Of a DNA stretch of 64,000 nt, positions 39,355-48,720 are shown piece after piece. The notes beneath the pieces are model-generated. The model worked only from the letters and a program-made list of their open reading frames with translations. It was not told where the DNA came from and made no database searches. Origin of the DNA: Aeromicrobium panaciterrae (lineage in GTDB: Bacteria; Actinomycetota; Actinomycetes; Propionibacteriales; Nocardioidaceae). How positions within the stretch are numbered: the stretch's first letter is position 1; each line of letters opens with the position of its first letter. The position numbers and the translations under genes are program-made. The stretch spans positions 682,001-746,000 of the forward strand of contig NZ_JAVDWH010000001.1 of the NCBI RefSeq assembly GCF_031457275.1. The letters are read 5' to 3'.

Positions 39355-40254
39355 ATGACGGACCTGGAGGCACTGCTCGACCAGGTCCCTGCGCTTGCAG
39401 GCAATCCACGCACAATTGAGGATCTGTCGGGCGGGCTGACCAACCGTAATCTCAAGGTCACCACGCCTGATGGTGTGTTCGTAGCCAGGCTTAACCTGAG
39501 CGACTCGGCTCTGCTCGACATCGATCGCGAGGCGGAGGCTTTCAACACCCGCGCCGCGGAGGCGTCAGGGGTGGGCGCGCCGTACGTCGACTTTCGGCCC
39601 GACCTCGGGTTGCTGGTGATCGGCTTCATCGAGGGACGCACGTTCACCGATGTCGACCTGCGAACAGCCGGCGCTTTGGACCGCGTGGCAATCGCCTTGC
39701 GCACGCTGCACTCCGGACCGCGCTTTCAGAACGACTTCGACATGTTCGTGCGGCAGTCGACCTACCTTCGCACCTGTGTCGATCGAGGGTTCAAGATCCC
39801 GGACGGCTACGAGGACTTCAGCAGAGACTTCGCGCGTATCCAGGGCGCGCTTTCGGTCAATCCAGTCGAGTCGGTGCCCTGCAACAACGACCTGCTCGCC
39901 GGCAACATCGTCGACGACGGCAGCAAGCTCTGGCTGATCGACTACGAGTACTCCGGCAACAACGATCCGTACTTTGAGCTCGGCAACTGCTGGACGGAGT
40001 GCGGTCTCGACGATGACCACCTCGCCGAGTTGGTGACCGCGTACGTCGGCCGTGAATCGCCGGCGCTGCTCGCGCGCACGCGCTTGAGGGCGGTGACGTC
40101 CCGCTATGGATGGTCGCTGTGGGGCTTCATCCAGGCAGAGACCCGGGACGACGACTTCGACTTCTACGGCTGGGGGCAAGAGCGATTCGACAAGGCGGTC
40201 GCTGACTTCCGCTCGCCCGAGTTCGCAACCTGGCTCGAGGCGGCGGCGTCATGA
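39355..40254 (+). CDS. aminoglycoside phosphotransferase/choline kinase-like protein
   Basis: 299-aa small-molecule kinase of the APH/ChoK fold. The catalytic loop is CNNDLLAGNIV (N-terminal Asn in place of the usual HxD His, with D present), followed by the DFG-equivalent LIDYEYSGNNDPYFELGN, the choline/ethanolamine kinase form. ATG 39355 lies behind a GTCTAGAC site. It overlaps the dehydrogenase gene by 4 nt. Likely phosphorylates an amino alcohol taken up by the permease; that is inferred. Confidence 0.83.
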   Translation: MTDLEALLDQVPALAGNPRTIEDLSGGLTNRNLKVTTPDGVFVARLNLSDSALLDIDREAEAFNTRAAEASGVGAPYVDFRPDLGLLVIGFIEGRTFTDVDLRTAGALDRVAIALRTLHSGPRFQNDFDMFVRQSTYLRTCVDRGFKIPDGYEDFSRDFARIQGALSVNPVESVPCNNDLLAGNIVDDGSKLWLIDYEYSGNNDPYFELGNCWTECGLDDDHLAELVTAYVGRESPALLARTRLRAVTSRYGWSLWGFIQAETRDDDFDFYGWGQERFDKAVADFRSPEFATWLEAAAS

Positions 40255-42704
40255 GCATTCCCAGTCGAGCCCGGATCGTCATCATCGGTGGCGGCATTGT
40301 CGGCACGAGCGTGGCCTATCACCTCACTCTGAACGGTGAGTCTGATGTGGTGCTGCTCGAGCAGGGAGAGCTGTCGTCCGGAACGACCTGGCACGCCGCG
40401 GGACTTGTCGGCCAACTTCGAGCGACGCAGTCGGGCACGACTCTGGTGCAGTACTCCGCATCGCTGTACGAGCAGCTCGAGGCCGAGACGGGACTGAGCG
40501 CGGGGTTCAAGCGCTGTGGAGGCGTCACGGTTGCCCGTACGGAGGACCGGATGGAGCAGCTCCGCCGTACTGCCGCGACCGCGACGGCATACAACCTCGA
40601 GTGCGAGCTGCTGACGCCCGAGGAGGCAGGTGAGCGCTGGCCGCTCATTGCCACTGAGGATCTCGTCGGCGGTCTCTGGCTTCCCGGCGATGGCACGGCC
40701 AACCCCACAGATGTCACTCAGTCGCTTGCCCGCGGCGCCCGTAGGCGTGGCGCGACCGTGGTCGAGCACGTGCGCGTCCTTGAGGTGCTCGTCGAGGACG
40801 GCGCAGTGACCGGCGTGCGTACGGATCAAGGCGACATCGAAGCCGAGATCGTCGTCAACTGTGCAGGTCAGTGGGCTCACCATCTTGCCGCGAAGATCGG
40901 CGTCAGCGTTCCGCTGCACTCCGCTGAGCACTTCTATGTCGTCACGGACCAGATCGAGGGTGTGCGCCCCGACCTGCCGATCCTGCGTGACCCCGACGGC
41001 TACACGTACTTCAAGGAAGAAGTCGGCGGACTCGTAGTCGGCGGCTTCGAGCCTGTCGCAAAACCATGGGTCGCTCCCGATGAGATCCCGTACCCGTTCG
41101 AATTCCAGCTGCTCGGCGAGGACTGGGAGCACTTCCAGATCCTGATGGACAGCGCCTTGGAGCGAATCCCGGTGCTGCACGAGACAGGCATTCGCAAGTT
41201 CTACAACGGGCCGGAGAGCTTCACGCCCGACAACCAATTCATCCTCGGCGAAGCGCCGAGCCTCCGGGGATTCTTCGTCGGCGCGGGCTTCAACTCAGTC
41301 GGCATCGCGTCCGCAGGAGGTGCTGGTCGGGCCCTGGCCGAGTGGATCCTCGAAGGCGAGCCGAGTGTCGATCTGCTGGCCGTCGACATCCGCCGGTTTG
41401 CTCCGTTCCAAAACGACAAGGAGTACCTCCGCGCTCGGGTAGCGGAGGTCCTCGGTCTGCACTACGCCGTGCCGTGGCCTAATCGGGAGTTCGACACGGC
41501 GCGACCGCTACGTACGTCACCCCTGTACGAGCGGTTGCGCGACGCCAACGCGGGATTTGGCAGCAAGATGGGCTGGGAGCGCGCCAACTTCTTTGCTCCG
41601 CCGGCCGTGGATTCGGTCATCCAATACGCGTGGGGCAAGCAGAACTGGCTCCCATGGTCGGCGGCCGAGCAGAAGGCATGCCGAGAGGCCGTCGCGGTGT
41701 TCGACCAGACTTCGTTCTCCAAATACGTCGTGCACGGTGCTGATGCTGAAGCGGCCCTGCAGTGGATCTGCAGCAACGACGTTGCTGTGGCGAACGACGA
41801 GACGGTCTACACCGCACTGCTCAACTCGCGGGGAGGCTACGAGTCGGACCTGACGGTCACCCGGGTTGCCGCGGACGAGTACTTCCTCGTCAGCAGCTCG
41901 GCGACCACCGAGCGAGACCAGGACTGGATACGCCGCAACATCCCCGCCGGGCTGGACGCACACGTTGCCGATGTCACGGACCGGCTATCGGTTCTGGGCG
42001 TGATGGGGCCGCATTCACGAGCGCTCCTGAGTCGGCTCACGAATGCTGACCTGAGCGAGGACGGTTTCGCGTTCGGCATGAGTCGGGAGATCCAGCTAGC
42101 TGGCGCAACGATTCGGGCCACCCGGATCACGTACGTCGGCGAGCTCGGCTGGGAGCTCTACATCAAGAACGACGATGCGCTGCAGGTCTATGAGGCGATC
42201 AAGGTTGAGGGTGCAGCCTTCGGGATCGTCGATGCGGGCTACTACGCGATCGAGGCGATGCGACTCGAGAAGGGCTATCGCGCCTTCGGTCGTGAGTTGA
42301 CGCCCGAGATCAACCCCGTCGAGGCCGGACTGTCGTTCACCTGCAAGCTCGCCACCGACATCGATTTCATCGGTCGCGCCGCTGTCGAGAAGGCCAAAGC
42401 CACCGGCGCCTCACGCCGAATCGTGTCCTTCGCCTGCGACGACCCAAGCGTCATGATCTGGGGCGGCGAGCTCCTCGTACGCGATGGCATCGCTGCTGGT
42501 CAGGCGATGTCTGGCTCGTGGGGGGCGACGATCGGCTCGGGAGTCGGACTGGCCTGGATCAATGGACTGTCAGGACAGATTGTCGATCCGGCGTACGTTC
42601 GTGAGGGGGCGTACGAACTGGATGTAGGCGGTCGGCGAATCCCAGTACGGGTGTCGCTCAAGCCGCTCTTCGACCCAGCGGGCGACAAGATCCGACCTGC
42701 CTGA
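40251..42704 (+). CDS. dimethylglycine/sarcosine dehydrogenase-like FAD-GcvT protein
   Basis: 817-aa two-domain flavoprotein. The N-terminal DAO domain has GGGIVGTSVAYHL and TTWHAAGLVGQLR, where the His is the expected covalent FAD site. The C-terminal 430 residues are a GcvT-like tetrahydrofolate domain (GELGWELYI; AIEAMRLEKGYRAFGREL). Enzymes of this build oxidatively demethylate dimethylglycine or sarcosine and pass formaldehyde to THF. It is translationally coupled to the kinase-like gene. Substrate within the methylglycine series is not resolved. Confidence 0.88.
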   Translation: MSIPSRARIVIIGGGIVGTSVAYHLTLNGESDVVLLEQGELSSGTTWHAAGLVGQLRATQSGTTLVQYSASLYEQLEAETGLSAGFKRCGGVTVARTEDRMEQLRRTAATATAYNLECELLTPEEAGERWPLIATEDLVGGLWLPGDGTANPTDVTQSLARGARRRGATVVEHVRVLEVLVEDGAVTGVRTDQGDIEAEIVVNCAGQWAHHLAAKIGVSVPLHSAEHFYVVTDQIEGVRPDLPILRDPDGYTYFKEEVGGLVVGGFEPVAKPWVAPDEIPYPFEFQLLGEDWEHFQILMDSALERIPVLHETGIRKFYNGPESFTPDNQFILGEAPSLRGFFVGAGFNSVGIASAGGAGRALAEWILEGEPSVDLLAVDIRRFAPFQNDKEYLRARVAEVLGLHYAVPWPNREFDTARPLRTSPLYERLRDANAGFGSKMGWERANFFAPPAVDSVIQYAWGKQNWLPWSAAEQKACREAVAVFDQTSFSKYVVHGADAEAALQWICSNDVAVANDETVYTALLNSRGGYESDLTVTRVAADEYFLVSSSATTERDQDWIRRNIPAGLDAHVADVTDRLSVLGVMGPHSRALLSRLTNADLSEDGFAFGMSREIQLAGATIRATRITYVGELGWELYIKNDDALQVYEAIKVEGAAFGIVDAGYYAIEAMRLEKGYRAFGRELTPEINPVEAGLSFTCKLATDIDFIGRAAVEKAKATGASRRIVSFACDDPSVMIWGGELLVRDGIAAGQAMSGSWGATIGSGVGLAWINGLSGQIVDPAYVREGAYELDVGGRRIPVRVSLKPLFDPAGDKIRPA

Positions 42705-42731
42705 GTCTGGACACCGGGCTCGGCCGGACTA

Positions 42732-42753
42732 TAAGGTTCGAAATCAGACCTTA
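42732..42753. promoter_or_regulatory. FadR/GntR operator candidate
   Basis: TAAGGT-N10-ACCTTA is a perfect 6-bp inverted repeat 17 nt before the FCD-type regulator gene, so autoregulation is likely. Confidence 0.5.
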
Positions 42754-42770
42754 AAGCGCAAGGAGGCGAG

Positions 42771-43496
42771 ATGACGGAGCAGTTGCTGGAGCACGACGCC
42801 CTCGCCGACGCAGTCCTCCGACCGGTCCGTGGGCACCACGCGTTCGAGTCCTGTGTCGAAAAACTCGCCACGTCGATCCGTCTCGGAATCTACGCAGATG
42901 GCTCAACCCTGCCGCCCGAGCGAGAACTTGCCGAACGTATTGGCGTCTCGCGCGCCACCCTGCGCGAGGCGATCGCTGCCCTTCGCGAGGCCGGCTTGGT
43001 CACGACCCGCCGCGGTAGGGGAGGCGGCACCGTCGTCGACTTCCGTCCCGGCGAACCAGGTTCACGCATGCTCGCCCGTCCGCGCGAGGAGCTCCTCGAC
43101 GCGCTCGACTTCCGTCGCATCGTCGAGCCCGGTGCCGCGCAGGCTGCTGCAGCGACGACGCTCACCGACCAGCAGGAGGCGATGCTGCGTGCCGCTCTCG
43201 ACAAGGTCAACACCGCGTCGAGCAAAGCGCTGCACCGGCAGGCTGACTCGCAGTTCCACCTCGCGATCGCATCGTTGTCGGACTCCGCGCTGCTGATCGA
43301 TGCGGTCACCAACGTCCAGATCTGCCTGCACGACATGCTCGACGCGATCCCGCTGCTTGACCGCAACATCGATCACTCGCGTCAGCAGCACGACGCCATC
43401 GCCAAGGCGATTCTCGCCGGCAGCGGTGCTCGTGCCAGGCGGATCATGGAAAGCCACTGCGACGACACGGCTGCTCTGCTCCGAGGCCTGATGTGA
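42771..43496 (+). CDS. FadR-subfamily GntR regulator (FCD domain)
   Basis: 241-aa regulator with an N-terminal GntR winged HTH (GSTLPPERELAERIGVSRATLREAIAALREAGLVTTRRGRGGGTVV in segments). The all-helical FCD domain has metal-ligand-type Asp/His residues (DFRRIVEPG; HRQADSQFHLAIA; HSRQQHDAI). AAGGAGG precedes ATG 42771. It is upstream of the GlnA-like gene, as in many gamma-glutamyl-amine catabolic clusters. Confidence 0.88.
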   Translation: MTEQLLEHDALADAVLRPVRGHHAFESCVEKLATSIRLGIYADGSTLPPERELAERIGVSRATLREAIAALREAGLVTTRRGRGGGTVVDFRPGEPGSRMLARPREELLDALDFRRIVEPGAAQAAAATTLTDQQEAMLRAALDKVNTASSKALHRQADSQFHLAIASLSDSALLIDAVTNVQICLHDMLDAIPLLDRNIDHSRQQHDAIAKAILAGSGARARRIMESHCDDTAALLRGLM

Positions 43497-43524
43497 AGGC
43501 GCCAGTTATGAAAGGGAAGTGCGC

Positions 43525-44886
43525 ATGACGACACGACACCCGAAGCTCCTCTCGCTCGAGCAACTCCGCGTCAAGATCACGGAGGGCGAGGTCGACACCG
43601 TCATCGTCGCGTTCACCGACATGCAGGGTCGATTGCAAGGCAAGCGGCTTCACGGCCACTACTTCGTCGACCACGTCATCGAGGACGGCACCGAGGGCTG
43701 CAACTACCTCCTGAGCGTCGACGTCGACATGAACACGGTCGACGGCTACGAGATGTCGTCGTGGGACAAGGGCTATGGCGACATGGAGTTCGCTCTCGAC
43801 TTCGACACGATCCGTCTGCTGGGCCATTTGCCGGGCACTGCGATGGTTCAGTGCGACCTGGTGTGGCTCGACCACAAACCGGTCGTCCAGTCGCCGCGCA
43901 CGATCCTCAAGGACCAGCTCGCCAAGGCAGCCGCCGCCGGTTTCACCGCGCTGGCTGGCACTGAGCTCGAGTTCATCCTGTTCAACACGACGTACGAAGA
44001 GGCCTGGCGTACCAACTACCAGGACTTGCCCGCCGCCAACCAGTACAACGTTGACTACTCGATCGTTGGCACGACCCGGGTCGAGCCGCTGCTGCGGGAG
44101 ATCCGCAACACGATGTACGACGCCGGCATGAACGTCGAGGGTGCCAAAGGCGAGTGCAACTTTGGTCAGCACGAGATCGGCTTCCTCTATGACGAGGTGC
44201 TGGTGACGGCCGACAACCATGCGGTCTACAAGACGGCCGCCAAGGAGATCGCCGCGCAGCATGGACAGGCACTGACGTTCATGGCGAAGTACAACGAGCG
44301 TGAGGGCAATTCCTGCCACGTCCACCTGTCGCTGCGCGGCAAGGACGGCGAGCTCGTGTTCTGGGAGAAGGACAAGAGGAGCGCCACGTACGACCAGTTC
44401 ATCGCTGGCATCCTCGCGACGATGCGCGACTTCACCTTGCTCTATGCGCCCAACATCAACTCGTACAAGCGTTTCGCTGGTGGCTCGTTCGCGCCTACGA
44501 CGGTCGCCTGGGGACTCGACAACCGCACCTGCGCCGTACGCCTCGTAGGCCACGGTCCGAGCGCACGCCTCGAGAACCGGGTGCCCGGCGGGGACACCAA
44601 CCCGTATCTCGCGCTCGCCGCCATGCTCGCCGGTGGCCTCTATGGCATCGAGAAGGGTCTCAAGCTCGAGCCGGAGCAAACCGGCAACGCGTATGAGTCC
44701 GACAAGCCCAAGGTTCCGACGACCCTGCGCGAAGCTCGCGACGCGTTTGCGCAATCCGAGCTCGCAAGTCTGCTGCTTGGCGACGATGTCGTCCGGCACT
44801 ACACCAACATGGCCGACGTTGAGCTCGCCGCTTATGACGCCGCTGTGACCGATTGGGAGCTGCGCCGCAGCTTCGAAAGAATGTAG
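43525..44886 (+). CDS. glutamine synthetase-like gamma-glutamyl amine ligase
   Basis: 453-aa GS-fold enzyme. The beta-Grasp N-domain (DTVIVAFTDMQGRLQGKRL) and catalytic-domain motifs are present: TELEFILF, GECNFGQHEIGF, FMAKYNEREGNSCHVHLSL and NRTCAVRLVGHG. It lacks the adenylylation-loop region of housekeeping GlnA. With a nearby aldehyde dehydrogenase and PuuD-type hydrolase, it most likely glutamylates an amine (putrescine- or ethanolamine-like) using ATP. ATG 43525 chosen over GTG 43519. Confidence 0.85.
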   Translation: MTTRHPKLLSLEQLRVKITEGEVDTVIVAFTDMQGRLQGKRLHGHYFVDHVIEDGTEGCNYLLSVDVDMNTVDGYEMSSWDKGYGDMEFALDFDTIRLLGHLPGTAMVQCDLVWLDHKPVVQSPRTILKDQLAKAAAAGFTALAGTELEFILFNTTYEEAWRTNYQDLPAANQYNVDYSIVGTTRVEPLLREIRNTMYDAGMNVEGAKGECNFGQHEIGFLYDEVLVTADNHAVYKTAAKEIAAQHGQALTFMAKYNEREGNSCHVHLSLRGKDGELVFWEKDKRSATYDQFIAGILATMRDFTLLYAPNINSYKRFAGGSFAPTTVAWGLDNRTCAVRLVGHGPSARLENRVPGGDTNPYLALAAMLAGGLYGIEKGLKLEPEQTGNAYESDKPKVPTTLREARDAFAQSELASLLLGDDVVRHYTNMADVELAAYDAAVTDWELRRSFERM

Positions 44887-44892
44887 CGCGCC

Positions 44893-44962
44893 GGGCTCCG
44901 CCCGCCCAGCGACTTCGTCGCTGCCACGCTTCGCGTGGGCGCTTAGCCTCGCTTCGCTCGGC
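44893..44962. repeat. train of short hairpins with 3-nt loops
   Basis: Three stems follow each other: GGGC-TCC-GCCC (44893-44903), AGCGAC-TTC-GTCGCT (44908-44922), CCACGC-TTC-GCGTGG (44924-44938). A fourth, looser one is built on TCGCTTCGCTCGG (to 44962). They fill the gap between the ligase and the aldehyde dehydrogenase; they may end or stabilise transcripts. Confidence 0.5.
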
Positions 44963-45006
44963 CCATGGTCGGGGCGCAAACTGAACTTGTAGAGGAAAGG
45001 AAGCCA

Positions 45007-46368
45007 GTGAGTAGTACGTACACCGTCGTCAATCCGGCGACGGAAGAACAGGTCACGGAGATCCATCTCGCGACGCTCGAAGAGACCGACGCCGTGATCG
45101 AGCGGGCTGCGGATGCCTACCCGGCCTGGCGCGATCTACCGCCGGGCGAGCGGGCGACGCTGCTGCGCCGCTTTGCCTGCTTGGTCGACGAACACGTCGA
45201 CGAGCTTGCCGAGCTGGAGGTGCGCAACTCCGGCCACACGTGGGGCAATGCCACGTGGGAGGCGCGGAACGTACGCGATGTCCTCAACTACTACTCGGCT
45301 GCTCCCGAACGGCTGACCGGACACCAGATTCCAGTCGCCGGCGGTATCAACGTGACATTCCACGAGCCGCTCGGCGTCGTCGGGATCATCGTTCCCTGGA
45401 ACTTCCCGATGCCGATCGCGGGCTGGGGATTCGGTCCAGCGCTGGCTGCCGGCAACACCGTCGTGCTCAAGCCCGCTGAACTAACGCCGCTCACCGCTAT
45501 CCGCCTCGGCGAGCTGGGACTCGAGGCAGGACTGCCTGAGGGTGTCTTCAGCGTGATTCCGGGCAAGGGTTCAGTCGTCGGTGAGCGGTTCGTGACGCAC
45601 CCGGCCGTACGCAAGGTCTGCTTCACAGGATCGACAGAAGTCGGCAAGAAGATCATGGCCGGCGCTGCCGACCAGGTTAAGCGCGTGACGCTCGAGCTGG
45701 GGGGCAAAAGCGCCAACATCGTCTTCGCAGACGCCGACCTGGCCAAAGCGGCGGCCTCCGCACCGTCGGCGGTCTTCGACAATGCCGGGCAGGACTGCTG
45801 CGCACGATCGCGGATCTTGGTCGAGCGGTCCGCATACGACGAGTTTGTCTCGCTGCTGGAGCCGGCAGTCAAGGGCGTCAAGGTGCTCGACCCGTCCGAC
45901 CGGACGAGCGAGATGGGCCCGCTCATCTCGGCTGCGCAGAAGACGACCGTTCAGGGCTTCGTCGACGAGGTGGAGGTTGCATTCAGCGGCTCCGTTCCCG
46001 ACGGGCCCGGCTTCTGGTTCGCGCCGACGGTCGTACTCGCGGGTGACACGCAACAGCGGATCTGGCGTGAAGAGGTCTTCGGTCCCGTCGTCGCGGTGAT
46101 GCCGTTCGACTCCGAAGAAGAAGCGATCCGCCTTGCCAACGACACAGAGTTCGGCCTTTCGGGTTCGATCTTCACTCACGACCTCGGTCGCGCGCTGAGG
46201 GTCTCGCGTGGTGTCGAGGCCGGCAACCTCAGCGTCAATTCGCACTCCTCGGTGCGCTACTGGACACCGTTTGGTGGTTTCAAGCAGTCGGGCCTCGGCC
46301 GCGAGCTCGGACCCGACGCACCACATTCGTTCACCGACGTGAAGAACGTCTTCTTTTCAAACGACTAG
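45007..46368 (+). CDS. aldehyde dehydrogenase (NAD(P)-dependent)
   Basis: 453-aa ALDH. Key motifs are VGIIVPWNFP (cofactor), FTGSTEVGKKI, LELGGKSANIV with the general-base Glu, AGQDCCARSRI with the catalytic Cys, and EEVFGPV. GTG 45007 is preferred to an upstream ATG at 44965 because AGAGGAAAGG lies just before it. The context suggests oxidation of a gamma-glutamyl-aminoaldehyde (PuuC-like) made by an oxidase. Confidence 0.9.
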   Translation: MSSTYTVVNPATEEQVTEIHLATLEETDAVIERAADAYPAWRDLPPGERATLLRRFACLVDEHVDELAELEVRNSGHTWGNATWEARNVRDVLNYYSAAPERLTGHQIPVAGGINVTFHEPLGVVGIIVPWNFPMPIAGWGFGPALAAGNTVVLKPAELTPLTAIRLGELGLEAGLPEGVFSVIPGKGSVVGERFVTHPAVRKVCFTGSTEVGKKIMAGAADQVKRVTLELGGKSANIVFADADLAKAAASAPSAVFDNAGQDCCARSRILVERSAYDEFVSLLEPAVKGVKVLDPSDRTSEMGPLISAAQKTTVQGFVDEVEVAFSGSVPDGPGFWFAPTVVLAGDTQQRIWREEVFGPVVAVMPFDSEEEAIRLANDTEFGLSGSIFTHDLGRALRVSRGVEAGNLSVNSHSSVRYWTPFGGFKQSGLGRELGPDAPHSFTDVKNVFFSND

Positions 46369-46398
46369 ACCTCTCCAACGACTAGAAGGACTCAGAAC

Positions 46399-47166
46399 AT
46401 GGCAGGACGCATCGAAGGCAAGACAGCAGTCGTCACGGGAGGTTGCTCGGGCATCGGCCTGGCGACCGCTCGACGCTTCGCCGAGGAAGGCGCCAACGTG
46501 GTGATTGGCGACCTCGACGACGCCAAGGGACCCGGCATTGCCGAAGAGCTTGGTGGCACGTACGTACACGTCGACGTCACCGACAAGGATCAGGTCGACG
46601 CGCTCTTCAAGACCGCGAAGGACACGTACGGCTCGGTCGACATCGCTTTCAACAACGCGGGCATCAGTCCTCCGGAGGACGACTCGATCCTCGACACCGA
46701 CCTCGAGGCGTGGAAGCGCGTACAGGACGTCAACCTGACCAGCGTCTATCTCTGCTGCAAGGCCGCGCTGCCCTACATGCTTGAGCAGAAGAAGGGCTCG
46801 ATCATCAACACGGCGTCCTTCGTCGCGGTGATGGGTGCGGCCACCTCGCAGATCTCCTACTCGGCATCCAAGGGTGGCGTGCTGTCGATGTCGCGTGAGC
46901 TCGGCGTGCAGTTCGCCCGTGAAGGCGTACGCGTCAACGCCCTGTGCCCGGGCCCGGTCAACACCCCGCTGCTCCAGGAACTGTTCGCCAGCGATCCTGA
47001 ACGAGCCGCACGTCGACTGGTCCACGTACCGGTTGGCCGCTTCGCCGAACCTGAGGAGATGGCGAACGCTGTGCTGTTCCTGGCTTCGGATGAGTCCTCG
47101 TTCATCACCGCCTCGACGTTCCTCGTCGATGGCGGCATCTCCGGGGCATACGTCACGCCGCTGTGA
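46399..47166 (+). CDS. SDR family 3-oxoacyl-ACP reductase-like oxidoreductase
   Basis: 255-aa classical SDR with TGGCSGIG (residues 13-20), NNAG, the catalytic YSASK near 155, and a typical VDGGISGAYVTPL ending. AGAAGGA precedes ATG 46399. It lies 30 nt past the aldehyde dehydrogenase and overlaps the PuuD-like gene by 4 nt, so it is a step of the same pathway, oxidising or reducing an alcohol/carbonyl intermediate. Confidence 0.88.
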   Translation: MAGRIEGKTAVVTGGCSGIGLATARRFAEEGANVVIGDLDDAKGPGIAEELGGTYVHVDVTDKDQVDALFKTAKDTYGSVDIAFNNAGISPPEDDSILDTDLEAWKRVQDVNLTSVYLCCKAALPYMLEQKKGSIINTASFVAVMGAATSQISYSASKGGVLSMSRELGVQFAREGVRVNALCPGPVNTPLLQELFASDPERAARRLVHVPVGRFAEPEEMANAVLFLASDESSFITASTFLVDGGISGAYVTPL

Positions 47167-47855
47167 AGCCACTGATTGGAGTCACGACGTACCGGGAGCA
47201 GTCCCGGTGGGGAGTGTGGGACGAGAAGGCTGACGTGTTGCACGCGGTCTACGCGCAGACGATCGAGGCAGCGGGCGGAGTCGCCGTACTCCTGCCGCCA
47301 TCCGATGCCGACGCGGCATTGGCCCTGGTGGGACGCCTAGACGGCCTCGTCATCGCTGGTGGTGCAGATGTTGATCCGTGGCAGTACGGAGCCGAGCCGC
47401 ACGAGCGCACCGAAGGTTGGCGTCCCGACAGGGACACCTGGGAGCTTGCGCTGCTCGACGCCGCTTGGGAGGCCCGGCTGCCGGTGCTCGGCATCTGCCG
47501 AGGCATGCAGCTGATGGCGGTGCACGGCGGCGGATCGCTCGTCCAGCATGTGCCCGACGCAGTCGGCGACGAACGACACTCGCCCGGCGGGGACGAGTAC
47601 GGCGAGATCGCGGTCGATGTCGTGCCCGGTACGAAGCTGGCCGGTGCAATCGGAGAGCTGGGCGTGGTCTCCTGCCACCACCACCAAGGCGTACGCGAAC
47701 ACCCCGGATTCATCGCATCGGCCCATGCCGCCGACGGCACGCTCGAGGCGATTGAGCGTCAGGACCGGCCGTTCTGGCTTGCGGTGCAATGGCACCCCGA
47801 AACGCGGGAGGACGCCGGGCTCTTCAGAAGTCTGGTCGACGCAGCCTCCCAGTGA
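47163..47855 (+). CDS. puuD: gamma-glutamyl-gamma-aminobutyrate hydrolase family protein
   Basis: 230-aa class I glutamine-amidotransferase-like hydrolase. The nucleophile elbow is LGICRGMQL, and WHPE supplies the His-Glu pair. GGADVDPWQYG and HHHQGV match PuuD, which releases glutamate from gamma-glutamyl compounds. GTG 47163 overlaps the SDR stop. As the last enzyme of the cluster it would regenerate glutamate used by the GS-like ligase. The symbol follows family membership; the true substrate may differ. Confidence 0.88.
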   Translation: MKPLIGVTTYREQSRWGVWDEKADVLHAVYAQTIEAAGGVAVLLPPSDADAALALVGRLDGLVIAGGADVDPWQYGAEPHERTEGWRPDRDTWELALLDAAWEARLPVLGICRGMQLMAVHGGGSLVQHVPDAVGDERHSPGGDEYGEIAVDVVPGTKLAGAIGELGVVSCHHHQGVREHPGFIASAHAADGTLEAIERQDRPFWLAVQWHPETREDAGLFRSLVDAASQ

Positions 47856-47895
47856 ATGTCCGGCCGGCTCAGTACCGTTGAGGTCAGGAGGTCAG

Positions 47896-48720
47896 GTGCG
47901 CATCAACAGGTTTGCAGCAGTGGGCGTCGCAGCAGTCGGCATTGCCGCAGGAGTCGCGGCGGCGATCGTCATCAAGCGCCTGACGCCCGACGGCAAACCC
48001 AAGCCACCTCCGCGCGGAGACCATGACGGCTGGCACCAGGTCGCACTCGCTTCACTCGACTTCGAGACGACAGGTATCGACCCGCTCAACGATCGGGTCC
48101 TCAGCTATGCGCTGATCGCCGACCGAGGTCCAGACATCAACGGGCTGATCAACCCCGGCATGCCGATCCCCGCTTCATCGGCTGAGGTCCACGGCATCAC
48201 CGACGTACTCCTCGCTGACGCTCCAGCTCCGGCAGTTGGCATCGCGATCGTCGCCGAGTGGGTTCAGTCGCTGATCGACAGGGGCATCGGCCTCGTGGTT
48301 TTCAACGCCGCCTACGACCTGTCGATGCTTCACGCGGAAGCGACGCGGTGGGGCGTCACCCAGCCCGACTGGGACCGACTCCTCGTGGTCGATCCGTACG
48401 TCATCGACTGGGGCATCCAGCGAGGGACGCTCGGGTCACGCAAGCTCACCGATGTCGCGGCCTACTACTCGGTGTCCCTCGACAACGCGCATGACGCTGC
48501 AGCTGACGCCAAGGCAGCGAGGGGTGTTGCCTACGAGATCGGCTTTCGGCACCCGCACGTTGCCGCGAGCAGCCTCGTCGAGCTCATGCAGCGTCAGCGC
48601 TCTTGGTACGCCGATCGCGTCGAGGACTGGAACTCGTACGCCCGCACCGTCGGCCGCACTCTCGATGACCCGAACGGTTGGCCACTGGCTTCAGCCCTGA
48701 CCAACCGCTCGGCCGAGTGA
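47896..48720 (+). CDS. membrane-anchored DEDDh 3'-5' exonuclease
   Basis: 274-aa protein with an N-terminal hydrophobic helix (FAAVGVAAVGIAAGVAAAIVI) then a DnaQ-like exonuclease domain. Exo I is LASLDFETTGIDP, Exo II FNAAYDLSMLH, Exo III HDAAADAKAARG. GTG 47896 has AGGAGG upstream; an in-frame start at 47548 would lie inside puuD. Membrane tethering of a DnaQ-type nuclease is unusual; the helix could also be an uncleaved signal. Confidence 0.82.
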   Translation: MRINRFAAVGVAAVGIAAGVAAAIVIKRLTPDGKPKPPPRGDHDGWHQVALASLDFETTGIDPLNDRVLSYALIADRGPDINGLINPGMPIPASSAEVHGITDVLLADAPAPAVGIAIVAEWVQSLIDRGIGLVVFNAAYDLSMLHAEATRWGVTQPDWDRLLVVDPYVIDWGIQRGTLGSRKLTDVAAYYSVSLDNAHDAAADAKAARGVAYEIGFRHPHVAASSLVELMQRQRSWYADRVEDWNSYARTVGRTLDDPNGWPLASALTNRSAE

